A stretch of DNA of 64,000 nt from assembly GCF_901933205.1 (NCBI RefSeq), contig NC_044574.1, forward strand, positions 23,173,733 to 23,237,732, in the 5' to 3' direction. This stretch comes from Camarhynchus parvulus. Lineage: Eukaryota > Chordata > Aves > Passeriformes > Thraupidae. The first letter of the stretch is position 1, and each line of letters opens with the position of its first letter. Position numbers and translations under genes: made by a program. A model generated the notes under the pieces. That model was not told where the DNA came from and did not search any database. It worked only from the letters and a program-made list of their open reading frames with translations. Positions 38,339 through 64,000 of the stretch are shown piece by piece.

Positions 38339-39334
38339 TTTAATGATTTCTTCACAGCAGAGATTAATTTTTTGCAGATTCATTAAAAAGACTGCTTTCA
38401 GATAGAGTATGTCATGAAGGAAAAAGATAACTATCAGGTAATGTTAAAGCCAATATCTGTTTTCTACTTAGGCTGATCCAAAATTAAGGTAATTCTCCTT
38501 AAATTCAATGTTCAAACAAGCAGAATTCTCCTCTGCTGAAGACAGGTGGTGTCACTGTAACTTAGGGAATACTTGCCCCAGCAATCTGATGAAATAAAAA
38601 ATGTGTGGCTGCATATGGAATGTAGGCAGGACAACCAAAGAATGAAAACTGAAGACCTGCCAGTGGATCAGTCTGTAACTGCTGTCCACTGGCACTAATT
38701 ACACAACTGATGCCTGCAGAACTGCGTGGTCTCCCAAAAGATGCAGTTTAGACTGCACCAGTGTCAATGGATCCCAACCAGGACTGGGGCATTATTTTTG
38801 AAGTCAGTTCTACCTTAGGGCTGGACCTAAACCCTACCAATTTACTTAGAAATGATCTTCTGACTTCAATGCCAGTTAGAGCACACATTTAACCAGGCAA
38901 AGAATCGCCCCAAAAGAAAAAAAAATTGGTGAGACCTAAGTTCCAGTCCATAGATCACAGTTTATATAGAATGATTACAGTCTATAACTGGACTAAGGTA
39001 GAAAGATATTCTATTTCATTTTTTTCCCATATCATTTGAAATATTTAAAGTGCTGTTTAGGAACATTTCTGGAAGCAGAAATCTGCAGTTTGAAGGTAAC
39101 TTTTCACTTAAAAGATGATTCATTATTAAAAACAGGTTTGTACCATCTTCAGTAACAAAAAAAAATTGCTATAAAAATAGAGATTTGAAAATAGACTGAA
39201 TTCACATGTACCAGGTACCATTTCTAGTGTAAAACTGGTTTAGTTTATGAAAAATATATTTCCTTAAAAAAAGCATAGGCTTACAGTATTATCACTAGGA
39301 AGATCAACAAAATTCCTTCAGTATGTATTACACA

Positions 39335-52058
<12,724 letters not shown>

Positions 52059-52329
52059 GATTGCTCTAGTAAGAGGAGAGGGAAACAGAAAATCCGGAGT
52101 TACAAATTAAAATACCGGCCGACAATTCAGGGAAAACAAAGAGTATCAGTGATTTCAGATTTTATTATGCTGCGGCCCACAGAAGCGTTTTCTTTCTCTT
52201 GAAATGCACTGCTACTCCTCTCTCCAAGCCGGGATGGTGTTGGAGCCGGCCCCTCTCCGGAGCGCCAGCACACACAGAGCACCAAAGAAGGGTTTCTGCG
52301 GCGGCTTTGAGTCAGGACACCCCGATCAC

Positions 52330-53045
52330 CCCCCTCGGGCCGAGGAATTGCTGATGCCGCGGCAGCCCCGGCTACGAGCAGCGCCCGCCGCCGCAGGCAG
52401 CGCTCGGCGGGCCCGGGCCGCGCCCCTGCCCCCGGAGCCCCTCGGCCGGCACGGGGAGGCCGCAGCTCCCGCCGCCTCCCCGGAGCAGGCTGCGGGCCGG
52501 GCCGGCCGCGCTGCCCCAGGGCCGGGCCGGCGCCGCGGGCTCCATCCCCGGCAGCGCGGCGGGAAGGGAGCGGCTCCCCGGCCGCGCCCCGGCCCCGCGC
52601 CCCGGGGCGGCAGCGGGGGACTGCGGCCGGCACCGCAGCACGGACACTCACCGCGGGCAGGCAGGCGCGGTCCGGCCCCGGCGCCGCGGATGGAGCGGGA
52701 GCGCTGCGGCGGGGATGCGCGGCGGGGATGCTCGGAGAGGATGCGCGCCGAGCTCAACGCGACGCTCCGCTGCGAAGAGAGCGGCGGCGGCGGCGGCCGC
52801 TATTTAAAGGGCTGCGGCGGGCCCGAGGCGGCCGCTTCATGGCGAGGACGCCGAAGAGGGCCGTCCCGCCTCCTCCCCTTCCCTCGGGGGCGGAGAACGG
52901 CGCCGGCCGGCCCGCCCCGCGCTCCCCGCCCGCCGCGGGGCCGGCGAATGGCCGCGGGACAGCTCGGGCAGGCCCGGCCCGGCCCCGCCCGGGCGGCTGA
53001 GGCGCCGCAGGGCCCCCGGGCACGGCTGGGAGCTGCAGGGCTGGG
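52330..53045. promoter_or_regulatory. UGDH: CpG island and promoter of UGDH
   Basis: About 0.7 kb of very GC- and CpG-rich DNA surrounds the non-coding UGDH exon. The exon ends at the donor CCCGCG|GTGAGT (52652/52651 on the minus strand). A TATA-like TTTAAATA (minus strand, about 52807-52800) would place the start near 52775, next to a short GGC run (52781-52800). The long open frames on both strands are composition artefacts. Confidence 0.75.
52652..52775 (-). other. UGDH: UGDH non-coding first exon (inferred)
   Basis: The 3' border is a good donor. It splices to the acceptor CTTACTAG at 52067/52066, so exon 2 begins at 52065, seven bases before the ATG. The 5' border is inferred from the TATA-like element. 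Confidence 0.55.
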
Positions 53046-54744
53046 CCGCTGAACTGCTCCCGTCTTCTGCCTCCGGGTGCTTTTGTAAGAGAACCTTATT
53101 GTGGTGGTTGGATAATTTTTTCTCCTTCAGCTATGGTTACTGTGAAGTAAAGAAGGCGGTGTTCATCCTTCTGTACCGTAGCACCGTCTCAACAAAGAGA
53201 AGTGAAGGGAAACGTGGATAGGTTACAGTAAAGTTCAGAGTTTAAAGTTTAAACTTTGAAAGTTCAGTGGTAAACATTTCTCAGAAGAAGAAAATAAAAC
53301 GAGCTTGCGCTCTTGTGACCTGGGTACTGCCCAGGGACCTCTTGCCTAGCAGTGTTGAAGTTCTCAGATACTGCTCTTGCCTTTCATGTAAACATGATAT
53401 GGTATTAGTATACTACATATGACTTTGGGAGCAGAAAGATTGTGAGAATTCTGCTGTCTTCTTCTCCAGTACACTTAGGTTCGCTTATACTGCCTCTCCT
53501 AGAAGCTGGGTGGGGGACTTTGCTCCATCTGCATTTTGACTTAGATTAGGCTTTAAACAGATTACAGTCGCCAGTCTAGGTGGATAGGCATGTTCTTATC
53601 AAAGCAACTAAAGAATTGCCTTGTTCTTATGTGGCATTTTCATCCATAGCTCTTAAAATATATTTTAAAAAGTTGGATCATTATTTCTGCTTTATGTCTT
53701 ATCCTGTTGCTACTTTGGAGGATCTGGTCTTTCCCTAGAAGAATCTCTACCTATTTGAGTGAGTACAGTCTCAGGTCCTTTAGAAATGCCTGTAAAATAT
53801 GTGTGTTTCTACTGAAAGAGCCTACTGAGGTTTGCAGTCAGTGCAGGACCCCGGCAGATTCAGCATGGTTAGTCAATGAACCACCTGACAAAGGCACAGG
53901 GTTCACTGTGTTTATTCTGAAGTAAAAACAAGTCATACCTTTTCCCATTGCTTACTGGCACAGATGTCTCAATTTTAAACACATCTAGATTTTTGTAGGT
54001 TTTTTCCCCCCAGGGAAACCTAAGCAAAGAAAATAGAAGCTCAGTGAGTGACTCAGAAGTCAGTCTCACCTATACCATCCTCTTCGACCTCCCAACTAAT
54101 CTCCTTAGGTCTCAGAATAGCCATGAATGCATACATTTGTACTGCAAGAATGTTATCTGGGCCCTCTGTACCAGCCACAGCCAAAACCACTTCAGGTCCT
54201 TTGAGTGGTCTGCTGAGGGCGTTGGTAAGTGTGCTTTGTGCGTGCCTGGCACACAAGGAGTGCATTTCCTAGAAACACCCAGGGTACAAGGTGGGGTGTG
54301 TGTGAGAAGGACTTCCCTCTGCCTGCTGGTGTATGTGTGGGTAGTTAGTAGCTCACAATTGCTGAGTTTGCTAAGAACAAGGGCAAGAGCTTCAGAGCCT
54401 TCCTCAGCTGGGAGGGTTCAGGCACACTTACCTCAGGAGAGTGCTGTGTCCTGAGGATTATAAAGAAACACGTGGATCTAACACTCCACCTGCATCTGTG
54501 CTACTTGCCAAGGAGCTTCAAAAGGGGTATTTTTTCTATCTGGTAATCATGGCCCTTACCTGAGAGGAGAAAGGTCTGGGTTGTTGTCTATTATTTGAGA
54601 GCTGTTTCAAATGTCTGAAGAGCCCTTGGAACAGGCAATGGGCCCCAGTCCCTTTTCTCGAAGTAAAGGACCTTCACTAACAGACAGTCACACCCCTGCC
54701 TGGGACATTGATCTCACATTCCCTCTTGCAAACAGCACAACTTA

Positions 54745-54805
54745 ACCTGAAAGGTTGGACTGCATGATCTTGGAGGGCTTTCCCAGCCTAAATGATTCTG
54801 TGAAA
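54745..54805 (+). repeat. CR1-type 3' tail
   Basis: AACCTGAAAGGTTGGACTGC then ATGATCTTGGAGGGCTTTCCCAGCCTAAATGATTCTGTGA matches the CR1 3' end closely. Confidence 0.75.
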
Positions 54806-57639
54806 GGATGACGAGGGCTGCTTTTGTTTCCCTGTAGCCTGCACTCTGCTGGTGAGGGCACTGCGGGCAGATTAAAAAATGCAGGGCTCAGAGGCATTGC
54901 AAATAAATGATGTGAAGTTTGGGTCTCCCCTCTTCTTACAAAAAAACTTCTGAGTTATTGGATGGGATCTTCTTGGTTTTTCCATTGAGGCAGACCCATC
55001 ATTTACCAGGATGCAGAATTTTTTGCAACAGCATGCAAGGCAAGAAAGGTTATGTAAGGCTGCTGTAAAGCAGATGAGACTGGTCCACTGTTGTCCATTT
55101 TTTAAAATAAAAGTTGTGAATTCTGCTCTGCTTTTTTGAAGGCTCAGTGTAGACTGTGAATACTTTTGCAGTACAGGATAAGTAAACTAAGTAATAGGAG
55201 GAATAGGATTTCAGGAGTATGTTTTTCTTTAGCATTGGCAATTGACTAGGTCAGGTGAATCCCTCTTCCAGCATATTGGGGAGCGGGTTTGAAGCCACAC
55301 CTCTGCCTTTCCAGAAACCACTGAGGGAAGAGCGATCTGAATGCCAAAGGTGGGTGGAGGGGCCACTTTTCACCTCCCATGTACAAGCTGTTCTGTTATG
55401 CAAGGGAGAAATCATGGTTTTTGAAGGATTTGGGGGATGAGGGGAAGGAGAGGGAAGACAAAGAGCAAGCAAGTTCATGATTGCATAATCTCCTGGCTGG
55501 CATCCTGATGTTAGAGGTGGGAGGAAAAGCCAGGAAAGAGCCATGGATAATAAAGATTTGAATTCTCTCTGGTTATTGTTTAATGTCAGACTGATTGCCA
55601 ACCAGATTTAGCTGATAATTAACTAAAGGCAGCTGAGTTTGTGTAATCTGTTTCTGACACGAACATCTGACACAGATTCAACAACCACCATTACGTGTCA
55701 AGCCTTTCTTTAACTTCTGACAAGGCACAACTGGGAGGCAACCGCACCTGTAACCGGGATATCCAATCCAAGGTGCTCGGCACAGTCCCAGGCCGAGGCA
55801 CAAAAGTGCCCTGAAGAGCAGTTGGATCAGTATTTGAATCCATTCCTTGTATTTTACAACATGAAGAGGAAGAAAGGAGATGCAGCTAAAGAGATTATTC
55901 AGGACGTGTGGGACTGGCTCCAACAGCTGCATAAAGCAGCCATATGCCATTTTTGAACACAGAGAGAACCTGAGCTCTGTGTGTGCTCGGAGCCAACATT
56001 GTCTTGCTACAAGAGACATTTTCTGCCTGACACATCCCTACTTACACCCTCTCCCCATCTCCACCTCTCTGGTTCACCAGAACTATGACATTGCTGAACA
56101 ACCTGACAGTTTGCCAAAGCATCTTATGATTAATCTAATACAGTATTTTCTTTGCTGGTGACAACCAGCCTCTCAAACTGCAATTATTGGTAAAATTTGT
56201 TGCAAAATGCAGTGAATTTCTGGTCAGGTTCAACATGCCTGTTTGCATATGGCATGGAACATCTGGACAACAACCTCATCAGGTCTCATGTACAATACTG
56301 CCATGTAAATAAAACTCCGAAGTCATGCAGAATTAAAACTTTTGAAAGCTGGAGGAAGGGCTCTCTGAGAACTCTGATGAACATATCCTGTCAAACCCCA
56401 TTCTTTAAGTAACTGCACAACATTTTGTTTCCCAGTACATGACCTTCCTCTAATTACATTATTTAAAGCTCTCAGTATACAGAACAATTATTCACACTTC
56501 CTTCCAGGCATGATTACGTTTGGTGGGCTATCTGTTGTTTTCTAAGTGCCTCTTTTTTTCCATTCTCTTCTGATGTTTTTCTGGAAACCATACACTTCAT
56601 GCCAGACATCAAAGCTGCTGCTCCAGAAGCAGTGCTGTGGGCAGCAGCGTTGCTTTTCTGAACACGGGGCACCACCAGGAGAGCCATTTCAGGCTAACAG
56701 CCATCTCACCAGAACAGTAAGGAACCATTAAATGCTGAACCTAATGCAATGGAAGAGCAGCTGGATAAGGCACTGCTTCTCATCACTGCCCCACTGGAGA
56801 GAAATGGTCCTGTAGCATCCCTTCTTTAAAGGGTTTTACTCAGCTGAGCTGCCCCATTCCCATAACAGTTGTTTGCATAAAATAAGGTGAAGATTTGATC
56901 TACCCTCACAGTATAGTGAAAAGCTAATTCGGTTCAATCTCTTCCCCTTACATACTGAAGCCCAACACAATACAGCAGGAGGGAGTGTCAGAGACAAGAT
57001 GCATTGGTGATTCAAATTGCAAGCTAGTATTTGATGAAGGGGAAAATGATTATTTGGATTTTCTATTTTAAATAAGACTTCATGAAATCACTAAGAGAGT
57101 TGAAGAATCCCAATTTTTACTCATTGTCACAAGAAAGCAGATTTTGATGCATTACCTGTGGTGTTTGGTGTAGTGCCAGTCTCCTGTGGAGGCTTCCTTG
57201 GGTTGTTTTCCTGCTAATAATTTTCATTTCATCATTTATCTTTTCAAGTTCTGCCCTAAACTTAACACCTTCTTTAAGATTTGATTTATATATTGAACCA
57301 ATGACTGTGACCTTCAGAATGTTGTACAGTGGTGGGGTTTTTCACTGGTCTGCTAAAGGAAGCATATTTTCTCATCTTTAGATTTTAAGGACAGTTTTTG
57401 CAGCAATTAATTAATTTTAAACCAGTTATAAGTCTGAAAACTACATAGTCACAAAAATTATTCTTCTGTTTCATCATTTTTAGCTTGGAAGATGTAACAT
57501 TAAACCCTATAAAAGCAAAGACCTGTTTTCTTAAACCTTGCTACATGTGATCTTTGATTATAAATTACTGCTTTATTTTCAGTAAGTATTTTACAGTAAC
57601 ACTTTCCATAAAGGCAAGAAGAGTGAAATATTTAAAATG

Positions 57640-57722
57640 CTGTATATATAAGGTGAATTAATATATTAATATAATATATATATTAATAGTTGGCTATATT
57701 AATATATTAATATTGCCAAATA
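57640..57722. repeat. AT-rich palindromic cluster
   Basis: Repeated TTAATATATTAATAT and TATATATA motifs occur, including self-complementary stretches on both sides of GTTGGC. This is low-complexity DNA able to form cruciforms. Confidence 0.7.
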
Positions 57723-59174
57723 TTGAAGCACATTTATTTCAGACACCCCCTCTGGCCAGTGCTCTGACCTGCAGATGTTAAAAAGGTAGTGTGGAAGCCA
57801 GATTCTTCTAGCTATTATATTTAACTACAGAGAGTCTGCTATGGGGGTTGGCAATTTTGATACAAGTGTTCAGTTACTTTTCTTATATGAAAAGCAAAAT
57901 CTTCAGCTGATGTTGCCTGGAAGTTGGTAAGAGTTATGTTGTTTTACAAGTGAGGATGTGGTTCAGCATGGAATATTCTGCTTCTTCCCCCACCCCAAGG
58001 TGCAGATCTTTGCAGTGAATGGCACTGTAGGCCATTGGCTGGTACTGGAGAAATGAAGGAGAAAAGGATGTAAGTAGTCCATTTTTGCAAGGAATTCACT
58101 TAATAGGGTATTTTGCTGCAATGATTTGGTGTGTTTTTCCCAAACATCCTAAATAGAGTAATTTTTTTCAGGCTTTGGGGCAGAGTAATTTCAAATTACT
58201 AGTGATCTTGAACAGGTAGGCCTTGTACAGATCTATTCAGCAACAAATTTAGATTTGTGGCAATTTTCTTTCTGCATCACTTTTATCAATAGGCATCTGC
58301 ATCCTTGGCAAACATTTTAACAAGTGTACTTAGAAGTTTAGCTTTAGTTTCAGGGGTTATTTATAATATCAAGTTTGAGTAAAAGGGTAAATTTTGATGA
58401 GCAGACATTATTGATATTTGAGTAAGATCTTGTACTGTTTAGATCGACTCAAATGCCTAAAACATTTGCTACTTGTTGTTGTTGTTATTATTATATTATT
58501 CTGATTTTGTTTCTGATTCTCTGGTATTTACTGCCACTATCTCTGGATAGCTATGCATTATTTTAAACCCTAATGCTCCCCTGGTTGTCATTTTCTTCCT
58601 CAGATTAGCACAGGAATCTTCAACATGGGATCTGAGTTGCTGTTGAGGCAGTGCTCAGAATTTTGTGCTCTGCTTCCAGAGAAGAGAGCTGCACTTCATG
58701 GGAACAGTGAGGAAGCAGCAGGTCTCTACTGCTTCTACGCACTGCCTTGGAGCCATTGCAGCATCTTCCTTCCTCAAAGTCCAACACTGCCAAGATCTAG
58801 AGCTGGAAAACAGATTGCAATCCCAAAGTAGTAGGATTTGATCAAAAACAAAGTAACACAATCAGCATGTATGTCATTACTTTTCTTCCTGTATTATTTC
58901 TAACTTCCTAGATTGCACAACTACTTAGAAGAGCAAAAGGCAGAGGTATCCACGTTGGTCATCAAAGTATCTTAAACCTTGGAAACTGCTTTTTATTTGT
59001 TCTGACTTGCTTGAGATATAGTAGACAAGTGTCCATTAGAAAAGGTAGAATTTACATTTTAAAAGTTACACAGGTGACACACTATTTTTACTGACTCTTA
59101 TTTTAAAATTATTTCAAATTACCTCAGAAATTGATGTGTTTTTATGTCTTATATAAAAACTAAAAGACCAAGAC

Positions 59175-62100
59175 AAAAGTTTACTAATGATTGCTATTTA
59201 TTTTGTTAAGTCAATAAAAAGTGCATAGTACAAGCCCTTTATCCCAATTGAAGTACTCAGTAAAAGATTACTAGGAAACTGCAAATGGCACAGATGATTT
59301 TTTGTTTGGCATAATTCTGATATCTTAAACCACCAATTTACATTAAGTACATAAAATCTTCACTCTTCCTTTTTCAATCATTAACATTACAAGGCTAAGT
59401 GATCTGCAGACAGTGCATGGATACATATGATTTCTCATTTCAGAGTACAGTAATTGTGTTAAGCAGACTCTAAAATACTATTGTTTTAACAAAGTTAAGG
59501 TATAATTGTAAATTTTCCCTCCATATTTTCCAAGTTGCTACAACTTGCATCTCTGACTAACCAAGCTTAAAACCATCACTACAGAACTGATCATACCCTG
59601 GAGCTTTGTATACCACTAATCTCTTCCCAAAATTTACCATAAACATCTGTAACCATCATACAATTATTAAATCACAAATTACATCACTAAAGGCCAGATT
59701 TCTGCCACCCTTACTGAAGCTGCTACTAGTACATTATCTCAGAGTAGTTCCACAAACAACAGCGCAACTACTTGATGAGTAAGGCACTATTTAACACAAA
59801 TAAGAGTGGCAAAATACAGTCCTATGGTTACTTGCTTTTATTTTAATTAAGAGTGCTGATCTGAATTTTATATCTTGGAGAGAGTATCTGAATTTAAAAG
59901 GCATATATTTTGATGTGGGATAGTGGCCTGGCTCTTTAGTAAAACATTTTACAATAAAATATTTCCAATGTTCATTTTCTTTTACGTAGAAAATTTAAAA
60001 TAGCAATTTACATGAGGAAAGCATACATATATAAAATCACTGGGACAATTAGAGGAATTTCAAGCAAAGACATTTAATTTAAAGGTAAACCACAACATTC
60101 CTCTGAACAAAAAGTTCATTTGCCAAGACTCTTAGAGCTGGGTGCATGGGGTAAGTTTTATAAATACATAAACAGACATTAAAGTGAGACTGATCCTCAC
60201 AAGTGAGGAGCATCTCCTGTAAATCTCACCAACTCCCAGGATGAGGAGCAGTGCTCTGAATAGAACCCTGTTTCAGTTGGCTTTTTAATCAACTGGAAGC
60301 TTGTTTCATGCCTCCAACAGCGAAGAATTCTGGCCAAAAATCCTTGGAGAAAAAAAGGTCAGTGTGGGAGATTATATAGGTTTCCTTGTGGGTTCAAGAA
60401 AATTATACTGTATTACTTGTTCTGAACAGCATCCTAAACATAAATGTACATGGAAGGCAAAAAGTAAGCACTGGCAGAGTGCTTGTCCCAGTGACATCTT
60501 TACACAGTGTTTGTGGCCTGTACATTATTAGACACAACGGGACAAATTCTCTCAGCTTCTGTCCTGCAGTTTCATTGCTTTACATGGCACTGCACTGATG
60601 TCACTGAGAGCACCTGGCCCAATCTTCTTCTTTTTTCTTTTTTTTTTTTAAACTTGCTCCTATGCTTGGGAGCACAGTACTCCATAGAAATTCAAAGGTC
60701 AATCACATCAAATTACAGAAGCCCTTCTTCAGGTCTACACCGTACCCTTACAAGGGGGCTTAGTTGGCTCACCCTTTACCCTGAAGAGCAAAACCCTGCA
60801 GCTGTCAACCATGGGATCTGATGTGAGATTTTTGTTAGAGCCTGTTAATACAAACCCTTTTGAAATTTAACAGTTAGTTCCTTCAGCTCCATAACTAAAG
60901 TCCTCATGAAATAAAGGTTTGTAGAGTAAGGCTTAGAATTCCCATATGTCTGTTCTACTGACCTTTAAGGAAAGAAGTTTCATGTTGGTAACATAAAAAT
61001 GTTCTTTACATTATTCTGATTACTTTTTCAAATTGAACAAGAAAAATATACAGTGTCGCTTTTCTGTACATCTTTAAAATGTTCTTAAATTAATGTACAT
61101 AAAAAAAGTCCGTCCCATTTTCCATAATGGGAGACGTGCACAGGTGCGTGCACAGCCACACATACACACACTGAAACATACCACACATACACACATTTAT
61201 TAGAGGGAAGAGCCATGCCATATGTAATCACCTGCAAGTTTGTTATTCTACAATTACAACTAGTAGATAAGGATGAAATGTTAAGAATTGCTGACAACAT
61301 ACAGGTGAAAAACCTGAATAATCCAGTACATGTTGTGTACCAAAAGTTGGTAACCGTGGTAACTTCTTGGTATGATTTCATCCTGTCCAACATCTATTAC
61401 ATCATGGCTAAAAACTTGTTAAGGTACCAATTATGAAAAGACTATGCCAGGACAGAAAATTCTATCAAGTTCTTCTTACTAAATTTCTCTTTTGATAGAG
61501 TCTGTAAGTAAACACACCTGGGTTTAGAGTATGTTTTTTCATAACATATTGAATAAGACATACAGCTTATTAATGAAAATGGCTGAATTAACTTTTTTGG
61601 TGGTATAATCTTTTGTGTAAAGTTCCAAATATATAGATCAAAGCTTTGACAGTGGCAATCCTCATGTTCACTTACGTGTGCCCACACACACGGTATCATC
61701 TTAGTGGACAATCCATGCTTTTGCCAGCAACCCTGAAAACTGTGTTAGTGGTCCAAAGACCAGAATAAAAGCTGCTCTGAAATCAGGGCAAATATAAAAC
61801 AATTTCTATTGTTCAGCACATAACTAAGTACTTCCAACTGTAATATAAAAGCATACTGGAGAAGAAATGTGAATTAATCTGAAGAAAGGTCAGTAACCTT
61901 CCATTCTTATAGGTGGACTGGGATTTTCCTTTTCCTTCAATGCATATCAGAAATCACATCAAAGTAATTAGGATCACTCTAACAGAAAGAGATTAAGTGG
62001 AATGTCCACAGTAACAACCAAAAAACCCCTGCAATGCCTTACCATTAATCAAATTACAATTTTATAGGAATTGTAATAACATACAAAGCAAAAATTAACT

Positions 62101-62267
62101 TAAAATTGAAGTTGCTAAAAGCAGTTCATGAAGATTACTGCTGAGTGATAACTCTGCTCTATATAAATGAGAAAACAGTATTGAGTGGGGGTTAGGAGCA
62201 ATCTGGTCACTTCGTTCATTTGGTCGTGCAAGGTTTTAGCTGCTGAGCTTTTCCAGTACTGAATGCT
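59175..62267 (-). other. SMIM14: Probable SMIM14 3'UTR (extent uncertain)
   Basis: This AT-rich region without genes follows the SMIM14 stop on the minus strand. Several minus-strand AATAAA hexamers occur; the one at 59202-59197 would give a long 3'UTR of about 3.1 kb, and others nearer the stop would give shorter forms. CA-rich tracts lie at about 61141-61196. Confidence 0.35.

Positions 62268-64000
<1,733 letters not shown>

Larger units (their letters stand above)
53046..59174. other. Intergenic region between the UGDH promoter and the SMIM14 3' end
   Basis: No spliced or unspliced gene is supported. It contains one CR1 tail (54745-54805), an AT-rich palindromic cluster (57640-57722) and short low-complexity runs (TTGTTGTTGTTATTATTATA near 58474). 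A non-coding transcript divergent from UGDH, as is known in human (UGDH-AS1), could start here, but I see no exon that proves it. Confidence 0.55.

Noticed and set aside
52127..53052. Open frames of 143-282 codons around the UGDH promoter
   Set aside because: They are composition artefacts of the CpG island, with no domain resemblance; the UGDH first exon is non-coding.

Overview
This is vertebrate nuclear DNA, most likely from a bird. Every recognisable gene is split into exons with GT/AG borders. The gene order KLB(+) - RPL9(-) - LIAS(+) - UGDH(-) - SMIM14(-) matches the conserved block known from human 4p14. The intergenic DNA carries CR1-type LINE tails, which are typical of birds and other sauropsids, and the introns are short. 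I cannot name the species. There is no bacterial, phage, plasmid or CRISPR content.

Layout. 1-1625 is upstream DNA with a TATA-like box. 1626-17865 is KLB (beta-klotho), with five coding exons and a 3'UTR. 18262-23534 is RPL9 on the minus strand: six coding exons, a tiny 5'TOP leader exon and a separate 3'UTR exon. 23510-23662 is a CpG-rich bidirectional promoter shared by RPL9 and LIAS, holding two perfect CRE octamers. 23662-33260 is LIAS (mitochondrial lipoyl synthase), with eleven coding exons. Its introns hold a CR1 copy with an internally amplified 48-bp block, two minisatellites, a 600-bp solo LTR and a long hairpin. 33260-38315 is gene-poor. 38315-52775 is UGDH on the minus strand, with eleven coding exons, a non-coding first exon and a CpG-island promoter. 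53050-59175 has no gene that I can support. 59175-64000 is the 3' part of SMIM14 on the minus strand; its first coding exons lie beyond the window.

The genes are neighbours by ancient synteny rather than members of one pathway. KLB is a membrane co-receptor for endocrine FGFs, RPL9 is ribosomal protein uL6, LIAS makes lipoyl cofactors in mitochondria, UGDH makes UDP-glucuronate, and SMIM14 is a small membrane protein. I checked all coding exons for splice-phase continuity. RPL9 gives 192 aa and UGDH 494 aa, the same lengths as in human; LIAS gives 383 aa and KLB 1004 aa.

The most notable observations are: an apparent 13-bp partial duplication that puts the conserved KLB start codon out of frame; a perfect 22-bp hairpin beside a poly(A) signal in the KLB 3'UTR; a 30-bp hairpin in LIAS intron 5; a solo LTR inside a minisatellite with a clear 6-bp target duplication; minisatellites that begin at LIAS 5' splice sites; and a self-complementary RPL9 3'UTR exon.
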